This document shows positions 1 through 7,918 of a stretch of 10,534 nucleotides of DNA, piece by piece (positions within the stretch are counted from its first letter, which is position 1; each line of letters begins with the position of its first letter). The DNA lies in assembly GCA_002368955.1 (NCBI GenBank), contig DFDY01000195.1, positions 1 through 10,534 of the forward strand. The letters run 5' to 3'. The position numbers were made by a program, and so were the translations under genes. Below the pieces are notes generated by a model. The model saw only the letters and a program-made list of their open reading frames with translations, made no database searches and was not told the origin of the DNA. The DNA is from Bacteroidales bacterium UBA3816 (GTDB lineage Bacteria; Bacteroidota; Bacteroidia; Bacteroidales; P3).

Positions 1-163
1 AAATAAATAGAACACACCTTAATGGTTGTTGGATAATTGGAAAATGAAACAGACTGGCGTGAGGTGAAAGCGTGCTCACGATGTTTTTTCTTTGTAAGAT
101 GGGCGATATGGCAAGGACGGGGAATAAATCTGGGTTTGTGGCAATTGGAAAGGTGAAAGAATA

Positions 164-193
164 TTGCCGAAAAGATTTATTTTGTTAAATTTG
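164..193 (+). promoter_or_regulatory. Candidate promoter P1 (Bacteroidota sigma-ABfr type)
   Basis: TTG at 164-166 is followed after 19 bases by TAAATTTG at 186-193. This is an exact match to the -7 consensus TAnnTTTG with the preferred spacing to the -33 TTG. Transcription would begin near position 200 and give a leader of about 50 nt before the ATG at 251. The -33 TTG lies inside the right arm of the GGCAAT/ATTGCC inverted repeat, so a bound protein there could affect it (inference). Confidence 0.5.
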
Positions 194-223
194 TTTCCAA
201 AATGTTTTTTTTTCGTATTTTTG
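190..223 (+). promoter_or_regulatory. Candidate promoter P2, overlapping P1
   Basis: TTTG at 190-193 is followed after 22 bases by TATTTTTG at 216-223, again an exact TAnnTTTG match. The spacer is at the long end of the accepted range and contains nine consecutive T at 205-213. The TTTG serving as the -33 element of P2 is the same tetramer that ends the -7 element of P1, so the two could not easily be occupied together. Transcription from P2 would start near 230 with a leader of about 20 nt. Confidence 0.45.
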
Positions 224-250
224 TAAACTAAAACTAACAAAATTATACGC

Positions 251-3200
251 ATGAAAAACACGTATGATATTTTCAAAGAGAGCATTAAAGATATCACAGG
301 ATATTATTTGCTGCTGGTCGAGGTGACCAAATCGCACCGGTTGGTTGGGAGCACCAACGAATGGGTGCTGGATAATTTTTACATGATCAGCGAACAGGAG
401 AAGGTGTTGAAGGTGGACCTGCGCAGCAAGAGTTTCCGCCAGATAGACCCCAAACGGCTGCAGGCCATCGAGGAGCTGCTGCTGGCTTCGTTCCGTAAGA
501 GTCATTTCCAGATAGACAAGACGCTGCTGTTCCGCTATCTCTCGCATATTCAGGCCAAGCAGAAGGACTACCTCTCCTATCCCGAGGTGTGCGCCCTGCT
601 GCCGCTGGCCAAAACATTGGTCCTCCACGAGTTGGCCACCCTCTGCAACCAACTGGCCGAGCAGGGAGCCCACCACTACAGCCCCACCGACAAGGAGTCG
701 GCCGACATGGAGAAACTGAACGAGGCGGCAAAACAGAATCTGCTGATGATGAACCTCTTCGGGTCACTGAAGAAGCTGACCAAGATGTCGATGTCCGAGA
801 TTTTAGACCATGTGAGCTACTCGGAGCGGTTGCTGAAAAACGAAAAGGCGGGGATGTACGACCAGATGTACGACAAGACGAAGGACGACTACCGTGCCCA
901 GATTGTGCGACTGGCCAAGAAACGCCATATGGCCGAGTACGACTTGGTGAAGGAGTTGGTGGAGCGGGCCGACAAGGAGGGGAAGCATGTGGGGTGGCAG
1001 CTCTTCCCGCCCAAGCGGTGGAACCTGCGGGCTCACATCTACATATGGGTGGTGGTGCTGGCCACGGTGGCTCTCGCGGCCCTGCTTTCTTACTGGGCCA
1101 CGGGCGGCATGGGGTGGCTGACGCTGGTGCTGGGCTTGTTGGCCCTGGTGCCGATGAGCCAGGTTGTGATAGATTTGTTCAACCAGTGCCTCTACCACCT
1201 GCACAAGCCGGTGAGCACCTTTAAGATTAAGTTCAAGGACGGCCTGATTCCGGAGGAGTACGCCACGATGGTCATTATGCCCACCATTTTGAAGAACAAG
1301 GAGAAGACGGTGCAGCTGCTGGAGCAGCTGGAGGTATACTACCTCTCCAATATCAACCGTGCATCGGAGGGTCAGCGGCTGGAACGCCGGCAGCAGAATC
1401 TCTTCTACACCCTGATCGGCGATGCCGCCGCGAGCGACCAGGCCGACATGCCCTGGGACAACGAGGTAGTGGAGGCTGGTCTGGCCAAGGTGCGCGAGCT
1501 GAACGAGAGGTATGGCGCTCCTATTTTCAACTTCGTCTACCGCCGCCGCGCATACAGCGAGGGAGAGGGATGCTGGCTGGGTTTTGAACGCAAACGCGGT
1601 GCCATTCTGCATTTCAACGATCTGGTACTGGGCAACCTCAGCGAGGAGGAGAAGGCTAAGTATTTCCGCTGCGAGACCATCACGGAGTGGCGGAGACGGC
1701 CAGTGCCCCCCATCACTTTTGTCATCACCCTAGACACGGACACGGAGCTGGTGCTCTACTCTGCGCAAAAGCTCATCGGCTCCATGGCCCACCCGCTGAA
1801 CCGTGCCCGCCTGTCAGATGACGGCCGCCGCGTGGTGGGCGGCTACGGCATCATGCAGCCGCGCGTGAACGTGGACGTGGAGGTGACCAACAAGTCGCGG
1901 TATGCGCAGCTGTTTGCTGGTCTGGGCGGTCTGGACGTTTACACAACGGCTTCGTTCGAGCTGTATCAGGATATTTTCAACGAGGGTAGTTTCTGCGGCA
2001 AGGGCATCTACGACCTGAGGGTGTTCCAGCAGGTGCTGAAGGGCACGTTCCCACAGAACCTCATCCTCAGCCACGACCTCATTGAGGGGTGCCACATCCG
2101 CTGCGGCCTGATCAACGACGTGGAGCTGTTCGACGACAACCCCTCCAACTATCTGGACGACGCCAAACGGCACCACCGCTGGACCCGCGGCGACTGGCAG
2201 ATTATTGGCTGGCTGCGTGGCAGGGTGCGCGACGAGCGCGGCATGGAGGTGAAGAACCAGGTGAACACTATCGGCCGCTGGAAGATTTTCGACAATCTGC
2301 GCCGCAGCGTGCTGAGCCTGGCCTGCATGGTGGTTATCTTCTTTGGCTTTGGGCAGGCGATTGGCAATCCCCATTCTGTCAATCCCGCCTGGTTTTTGCT
2401 GACGGTGCTGGTGGTGGTGGCCTTCCCCATCCTTTTCTTCCTTATAGGTCAAATCACAAGGCTGCCCCGTTTCAACCAACGATACCGTTACTACATGACT
2501 CTGCTGCATGGCATCGGGGTGGTGATCTACCGCTCGGTGGTGCAGTTTGCCCTGTTGCCCAAAGAGGCATGGATGTATACCGACGCCATCGTCCGCTCGT
2601 GCTACCGCATGGCCTTCAGCCACAAGAACCTGCTCAACTGGGTGCCTAGCGACGAGGCCGCCAAGAGCACCAAGGGGACCCTGCCCGACTATCTGGGCAA
2701 GTTCTGGTTCAACTATGTGTGCGCCGCCGTGTTGGCACTGCTGACGGCGGCTATCTGTGTCCATCAGGGGAGTGCCGTCCTCATCGTGGTGGTGGCAGCC
2801 ACCTGCCTGGCATGGGTGGGCGCACCACTGCTGCTCTACTTCCTGGGTCTAAAATTCCCGCAGGACAAGAAGGAGCTGAAACCCGAGGAGACCCAGCAGG
2901 TGAGACAGTGGGCTGCGGACACCTGGAACTACTTCGACACGCTCATTACGGCCGAGAACAACTACCTGGTGCCCGACAACTACCAGCTGAACCGGCAGAA
3001 CAAGGCCGACTACAAGACTTCGCCCACCAATATCGGCTATTCCCTCACCGCGGTGATTGCGGCCGCCGAACTGGGCTTCATCACCCACGACGAGGCTCTC
3101 AGCCGCCTATCGCACATCATCGATTCGGTGAGCCGGTTGGAGAAATGGAACGGTCACCTCTTCAACTGGTATCGCATAGCCGACTTGGAGAAGTTGCCCA

Positions 3201-6200
3201 ACTACTTTGTCTCCACTTGCGACAGCGGCAACTTCGTTGCCTGCCTCTATGTGGTCAAGGGCTATCTGAGCCAGAAACAACCCCACGAGGGCAGGGCTCT
3301 GCTGGCAACGGTGGAACGCCTGATTGCCGACACGGATTTCTCCAAACTGTACAATCCCGAACTGAATGTCTTCAGCATCGGCTTCGACTATGGGGCCCAA
3401 TCGCTGCTGCCTTATCACTATAATAATTTCGCCTCCGAGGCCCGACTGACCAGTTTCCTTACCATTTCGGAGGGCGACGCGCCCTACAAGCATTGGTTCT
3501 GCCTGGACAAGACGTTGGTGCAGTACAAGGGATTCAAGGGGGTGGCTTCGTGGTACGGTACTCTCTTTGAATATTTCATGCCCCTTATTTTCCTGCCCAC
3601 CTACCGCCACACGCTGATGGACGAGACCTACAGTTTTGCCGTGCGTGCCCAACGGGCATTCATCACCAATATAGAGAAAGGGCCGCGCGCTTCCGACGCC
3701 ACACATAATTTGCCGTGGGGCATTTCAGAGACCGCATACAATGAGTTAGATGATGCTCAGAACTATAAATATCATGCCTTTGGCGTTCCTTACCTCAAGT
3801 TCCAAAATACTACGCCCGACCGCATAGTTATTTCACCCTACAGCTCGCTGATGACCATCGGCATCAACGACCGGGCGGTGTATGAAAACATGATGCGCTT
3901 CAAGGCCCTGAACATGTACGACAACATGGGTTTCTTCGAGTCCTACGACGAGGAGGACCACGTGCCCGTGCGTGCCCACTATGCCCACCACCAAGGCATG
4001 ATATTGGCCAGCCTGACCAACTATCTGGCCGACCACTGCATCCAGCACTACTTCATGAACGAACCCGCCATGAAGTCGATGGAGACACTGCTTAAAGAGA
4101 AAGCACAGATAAAGCCTTACATCGACTTAAAAATCACTCAGTTCAAACGTTACCAATACACCAAGGTGCAATCGGAGAGCGACGCCCGCGACTTCGACGG
4201 CATTGCGCCAGTGCCTGAGATTGGAGTACTGAGCAATGGCGAGTATACGGTGCTGCTCAACGACCGTGGCGTGGGCTTTTCGCGTTTCCGCAACATACTG
4301 CTCAACCGCTACCGCAAAATCAGTGCCGACCACTACGGGCAATTCCTCTACGTGCGCGACCTCTCCACCGACAAACTGTGGAGCAACACTTACGCCCCTC
4401 TGGATGTGATGCCTACCATGTACCGTGTCACTTTCGCCTCGGACAAGATACAGTTTGTCCGCATCGACGAAGGCATTGAGACCAAGACCGAAATCACCGT
4501 CATCAAGGACAGCTATGCTGAGATTCGCCGCATCACCTTCTCCAACAATAATGAACATGCAGTTGACCTAGAACTGACCAGCTATATGGAGGTTATCCTC
4601 AGTCCCCATCAGAACGACGAGAACCACCGTGTTTTCAACAGCATGGGTATTCTTAGTGAGTATGATGCCGAACAGCAGGCCCTCATTTGCAGCCGTCCCG
4701 CGCAGAATCAGTCGGACGGCCGCTATTTCGCCATGCACAAACTCTTTGTTCTGGACGACTCTGATGACCAGCCTTCGGACCTGCCTGAATATGAGACCTC
4801 GCGCTTGCGCTTCTTAGGCCGTGGGGGCAGCCTCATCCATTCCGACATCATCGACGGACACCGCACACTCTCGGGTACCGTGGGCACCACGCTCGACCCC
4901 ATTATGAGTATGCGCCGCCGCATCCATATCCCTGCCGGGAAACAGGTATCAGTGGTGATGCTCACCGCCTTTGCCAAGGCCCGCGAACAGTTGGTCAGCC
5001 TCTCGCAGCTCTACCGCGACCCTATCGACATCGACCACGCCTTTGAGACTGCCTCGGTATTCAACAACATGCGCACAGCCATGTCCACCCTCAAAGGGTC
5101 ACAGATGAACCTCTACAACAGTATCTCCAAATATCTGCTGCAAACCGCCAACCTCGGCAACGACCGTCAGCAGTATCTTGCCCACAACAAACTGGCACAA
5201 AACGCACTGTGGAGGTTCGATATTTCTGGCGACCTCGACATCATCCTAATGGAGATTGACGACATCAAACGTTCCGGCTTTGCCAAAGAAATGCTGCGTG
5301 CCTACGAATACTGGAAGGTACACGGTCTGGCCCTGGACATCGTTTTCATCAACGACGAGAAGGGCGACAACCGCGACGGCCTCACCCATTTCATCCGCAA
5401 CATTGCCAACACCGAACACCTCTGGGCCTCGCACCAAAACGGCGGCCGTGTCTATATCATCAACGGCAACGAAATCACCGACGATGAGCGAACCCTTTTC
5501 CGCACTGTCGCCAGCCTCGCTTTCAACACCCACGAGGGGGTCAAGATATATGAACAGTTGGACAAGGCAGAACGACTCAACCAGCACTATCAGGACATGG
5601 TCGAATATCCGGTGCTCAAGCCCAGTGCCAAATTCCACGTCTGGTCCTCACTGGATTTTTATAACCAGTATGGCGGTTTCGACAATGAGGGGCGCGACTA
5701 TGTGGTAACCAACACCAACACCCCCATGCCATGGATCAATGTGCTGGCAAATCCGCGTTTCGGCTGCATCGTTAGTTCCACCATGTCGGGATTCACCTAT
5801 GCCTTCAACGCCCAGCAGTTCAAACTCACCGGCTGGAGCAACGACATCGTGCGCGACAACGCCTCCGAGATGCTCCTAGTCAACAAGCAGCAGTTTGTCC
5901 CCGCCACCGCACGTCACGGCCAGGGCTTCTCCTCCTTCGATGCCAAGTATGACGACTTCAAGGTCATGGTGCGGGTATTTGTCTCTGCCGACCGCTTGGA
6001 GAAATATTATCAAATCACCCTGGTCAACAAGACCGACCACCCGCTCGACCTACAGCTGGACATGCTCTACAAACTAGTCCTCGGCACCACCGAGGAGCAG
6101 ACCGCCCGCTACCTCTACAGCGAGTGGCAGCCCCAGCAGAACAGCCTCATCGTCCGCAACTGCTACAGTCAGATATACCACAACTGCCGCATCCAGCTCT

Positions 6201-7918
6201 CCGCCACAGAGACCATCACTGATGTTGACATCGACTTCCCCAACCGCAAGCGCATCGGCTTCAACGTTGCCCTCTCCGCCGGGGAGTCCAAGGAGTTTGC
6301 CTTCGTCATCGCCGTACTGGAACAGCCCACCGACCAGCCACGGCAGGTCTCGCTGTCCGACATCGAGGAGGAATACGCCAAAGTGGTCCGCTTCTGGGAC
6401 GAAAAGCTCTCCTTCATCCAGGTGGAAACGCCCGACAAGTCGCTCAACTATATGCTCAACCGCTGGTATCTCTACCAAGTTTACGCCTCGCGCCTCTATG
6501 CCCGCGCTGGATTCTACCAAGTGGGTGGAGCCACTGGTTTCCGCGACCAGTTGCAGGACTGCATGTCAGTCCTCTACAGCGACCCCGCCTATGCCCGCCG
6601 TCAAATATTAGAACATGCCGCCCATCAGTTCACCGAAGGCGACGTCCTCCACTGGTGGCACGAGACTATGCACTTTGGTGCCCGCACCACCTTCAGCGAC
6701 GACTACCTCTGGCTGGTCTTCGTCACCTACCAATATGTACAAGTCACCGGCGACACCTCCATCCTCAACGAGCAGGTCTGCTTCTGCCAGGGCGACCACC
6801 TTGCCTCGGGCGAGGCTGAAAAGGGCATCAATTTCAGCGTGCCACAATATAAAGTAGCCACCTCCATCGACAAGCACGACTTCAATTTCGAATATGCCTC
6901 ACTTTATGAGCATCTCCGTCGTGCCACCAGCCGTGCCATGGGGCGCATCGGTGCCCACGGCCTGCCCCTCATGGGCTGTGGCGACTGGAACGACGGCATG
7001 TCGCGTGTTGGGGTCCAGGGCAAGGGTGAGAGTGTCTGGGTGGCCTTCTTCCTCTGCGACATTCTGCCCAAGATGGAACTCCTCACCCAGCAGGTGCAAG
7101 GGGCCGACCTCTCCTATGTCACCGAGCTCACTTCCTTCCGTCAGCGGCTGGTCAAAGCCCTGCAGGACAACGCTTGGGACGGTGCCTGGTTCCTCCGTGC
7201 CTATTTCGACAACGGTCAGCCCATGGGTTCGCGCAACAACACGGAATGTCAGATAGACCTCATCTCGCAGGCTTGGAGCATCCTCACCGATGTGGCTACC
7301 CCTGAGCAGAAAGAGTCCATCTTCCGCGAGACCGACGCCCGTCTGGTCAACCGCGAGCACGAAATCATTGAGCTCCTCACACCTCCCTTCCAACGCAGCA
7401 CCAACAATCCGGGCTACATCATGAACTATCCCGAAGGAGTGCGCGAAAATGGCGGCCAGTACACCCATGGCGCCATGTGGTACATCATGGCCCAAATCAA
7501 AGAGGGCCGTACCGACATGGCCTACTTCCTCTACTCCCTCATCAACCCCATCCATCGCACCACCACCCTGGCCGACGTGCTCAAATATAAAGTCGAGCCC
7601 TACTGCATTGCAGCCGACATTTACAGCAATCAGCAGCACCCCGGCCGCGGCGGCTGGACATGGTATACCGGCTCAGCTTCTTGGGCCTACAAGACCGGCA
7701 TAGAGAACATTCTCGGCCTCCACAAAGAGGGCGACCGCCTAACCATCCAACCCTGCATACCCTCCGACTGGGACACCTTCACCATCCACTACCGCCACGG
7801 CAACACTCCCTACCACATCACCTATCGCCGTCCCGCTCAAGGCCAACCCGCTTCGGCTGATCAAACCGTGATTGAGCTTGTCGACGACGGCCAGCCCCAC
7901 GAAATCACCATACAGTGA
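251..7918 (+). CDS. ndvB: Cyclic beta-1,2-glucan synthase (GT84 - GH189-like - GH94)
   Basis: A 2555-residue inner-membrane enzyme expected to build linear beta-1,2-glucan from UDP-glucose, adjust its length and cyclise it. In order: a cytosolic N-terminal region (1-262) with the family-typical EWVLDNFYMISEQ; TM1-2 (about 263-282, 289-308); the GT84 catalytic domain with DTD at 495-497, HDLIEG at 608-613 and the (Q/R)xxRW motif as RHHRW at 640-644; TM3-4 (about 687-705, 713-734); TM5-6 (about 818-837, 842-865). A glycoamylase-like domain (about 885-1310) follows, with FEYFMP (E1107), WGISETAYN (E1160) and HHQGM (1246-1250). Then comes a GH94-type region: a first beta-sandwich from about 1317, a second from about 1795, and an alpha-barrel from about 2063. 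The barrel carries GFRDQLQD (2096-2103), GDWND (2244-2248, expected general acid) and GGWTWYTGSA near 2467-2476. All key motifs are intact. The ATG at 251 gives the complete N-terminus, and the next Met is residue 46. Proteobacterial relatives, from memory, are about 2800 residues; the N-terminal segment before TM1 looks like the shortened part. Family assignment is firm, but the exact product is inferred. Confidence 0.93.
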   Translation: MKNTYDIFKESIKDITGYYLLLVEVTKSHRLVGSTNEWVLDNFYMISEQEKVLKVDLRSKSFRQIDPKRLQAIEELLLASFRKSHFQIDKTLLFRYLSHIQAKQKDYLSYPEVCALLPLAKTLVLHELATLCNQLAEQGAHHYSPTDKESADMEKLNEAAKQNLLMMNLFGSLKKLTKMSMSEILDHVSYSERLLKNEKAGMYDQMYDKTKDDYRAQIVRLAKKRHMAEYDLVKELVERADKEGKHVGWQLFPPKRWNLRAHIYIWVVVLATVALAALLSYWATGGMGWLTLVLGLLALVPMSQVVIDLFNQCLYHLHKPVSTFKIKFKDGLIPEEYATMVIMPTILKNKEKTVQLLEQLEVYYLSNINRASEGQRLERRQQNLFYTLIGDAAASDQADMPWDNEVVEAGLAKVRELNERYGAPIFNFVYRRRAYSEGEGCWLGFERKRGAILHFNDLVLGNLSEEEKAKYFRCETITEWRRRPVPPITFVITLDTDTELVLYSAQKLIGSMAHPLNRARLSDDGRRVVGGYGIMQPRVNVDVEVTNKSRYAQLFAGLGGLDVYTTASFELYQDIFNEGSFCGKGIYDLRVFQQVLKGTFPQNLILSHDLIEGCHIRCGLINDVELFDDNPSNYLDDAKRHHRWTRGDWQIIGWLRGRVRDERGMEVKNQVNTIGRWKIFDNLRRSVLSLACMVVIFFGFGQAIGNPHSVNPAWFLLTVLVVVAFPILFFLIGQITRLPRFNQRYRYYMTLLHGIGVVIYRSVVQFALLPKEAWMYTDAIVRSCYRMAFSHKNLLNWVPSDEAAKSTKGTLPDYLGKFWFNYVCAAVLALLTAAICVHQGSAVLIVVVAATCLAWVGAPLLLYFLGLKFPQDKKELKPEETQQVRQWAADTWNYFDTLITAENNYLVPDNYQLNRQNKADYKTSPTNIGYSLTAVIAAAELGFITHDEALSRLSHIIDSVSRLEKWNGHLFNWYRIADLEKLPNYFVSTCDSGNFVACLYVVKGYLSQKQPHEGRALLATVERLIADTDFSKLYNPELNVFSIGFDYGAQSLLPYHYNNFASEARLTSFLTISEGDAPYKHWFCLDKTLVQYKGFKGVASWYGTLFEYFMPLIFLPTYRHTLMDETYSFAVRAQRAFITNIEKGPRASDATHNLPWGISETAYNELDDAQNYKYHAFGVPYLKFQNTTPDRIVISPYSSLMTIGINDRAVYENMMRFKALNMYDNMGFFESYDEEDHVPVRAHYAHHQGMILASLTNYLADHCIQHYFMNEPAMKSMETLLKEKAQIKPYIDLKITQFKRYQYTKVQSESDARDFDGIAPVPEIGVLSNGEYTVLLNDRGVGFSRFRNILLNRYRKISADHYGQFLYVRDLSTDKLWSNTYAPLDVMPTMYRVTFASDKIQFVRIDEGIETKTEITVIKDSYAEIRRITFSNNNEHAVDLELTSYMEVILSPHQNDENHRVFNSMGILSEYDAEQQALICSRPAQNQSDGRYFAMHKLFVLDDSDDQPSDLPEYETSRLRFLGRGGSLIHSDIIDGHRTLSGTVGTTLDPIMSMRRRIHIPAGKQVSVVMLTAFAKAREQLVSLSQLYRDPIDIDHAFETASVFNNMRTAMSTLKGSQMNLYNSISKYLLQTANLGNDRQQYLAHNKLAQNALWRFDISGDLDIILMEIDDIKRSGFAKEMLRAYEYWKVHGLALDIVFINDEKGDNRDGLTHFIRNIANTEHLWASHQNGGRVYIINGNEITDDERTLFRTVASLAFNTHEGVKIYEQLDKAERLNQHYQDMVEYPVLKPSAKFHVWSSLDFYNQYGGFDNEGRDYVVTNTNTPMPWINVLANPRFGCIVSSTMSGFTYAFNAQQFKLTGWSNDIVRDNASEMLLVNKQQFVPATARHGQGFSSFDAKYDDFKVMVRVFVSADRLEKYYQITLVNKTDHPLDLQLDMLYKLVLGTTEEQTARYLYSEWQPQQNSLIVRNCYSQIYHNCRIQLSATETITDVDIDFPNRKRIGFNVALSAGESKEFAFVIAVLEQPTDQPRQVSLSDIEEEYAKVVRFWDEKLSFIQVETPDKSLNYMLNRWYLYQVYASRLYARAGFYQVGGATGFRDQLQDCMSVLYSDPAYARRQILEHAAHQFTEGDVLHWWHETMHFGARTTFSDDYLWLVFVTYQYVQVTGDTSILNEQVCFCQGDHLASGEAEKGINFSVPQYKVATSIDKHDFNFEYASLYEHLRRATSRAMGRIGAHGLPLMGCGDWNDGMSRVGVQGKGESVWVAFFLCDILPKMELLTQQVQGADLSYVTELTSFRQRLVKALQDNAWDGAWFLRAYFDNGQPMGSRNNTECQIDLISQAWSILTDVATPEQKESIFRETDARLVNREHEIIELLTPPFQRSTNNPGYIMNYPEGVRENGGQYTHGAMWYIMAQIKEGRTDMAYFLYSLINPIHRTTTLADVLKYKVEPYCIAADIYSNQQHPGRGGWTWYTGSASWAYKTGIENILGLHKEGDRLTIQPCIPSDWDTFTIHYRHGNTPYHITYRRPAQGQPASADQTVIELVDDGQPHEITIQ
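7915..7918 (+). promoter_or_regulatory. GTGA stop/start overlap (translational coupling)
   Basis: The TGA stop of the synthase (7916-7918) overlaps the GTG start of the next gene (7915-7917). No intergenic space, promoter or terminator separates them. This is direct sequence evidence for one transcript and for coupling by re-initiation of the same ribosomes. Confidence 0.8.

Larger units (their letters stand above)
1..250. other. AT-rich upstream intergenic region
   Basis: No convincing gene lies here. The stretch is much poorer in G+C than the coding DNA that follows and has stop codons in all frames at short intervals. It holds two candidate promoters near its right end, a run of nine T at 205-213, a short inverted repeat (GGCAAT at 140-145 with ATTGCC at 163-168), and an imperfect direct repeat (AATTGGAAA then TGAAA, at 35-49 and 143-158). 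The last bases before the start codon are A-rich and lack a Shine-Dalgarno sequence, which is usual for Bacteroidota. Confidence 0.7.

Noticed and set aside
81..188. Small + strand reading frame of 35 codons upstream of the synthase
   Set aside because: Composition is that of the AT-rich spacer, there is no plausible start signal, it overlaps promoter P1, and the peptide shows no recognisable feature.
1814..2764. Long antisense open frame (316 codons) inside the synthase gene
   Set aside because: It is a by-product of the high G+C at third positions of the real gene. Its predicted protein is rich in His, Gln and Val, as expected for the complement of such codons, and no family motif is seen. 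The other antisense frames across 251-10122 were rejected for the same reason.
251..7918. Simple cellobiose or 1,2-beta-oligoglucan phosphorylase as the product
   Set aside because: Those GH94 enzymes are far shorter and soluble. Here the GH94 part is fused to a complete GT84 domain, six predicted membrane segments and a glycoamylase-like domain, so the synthase call fits better.
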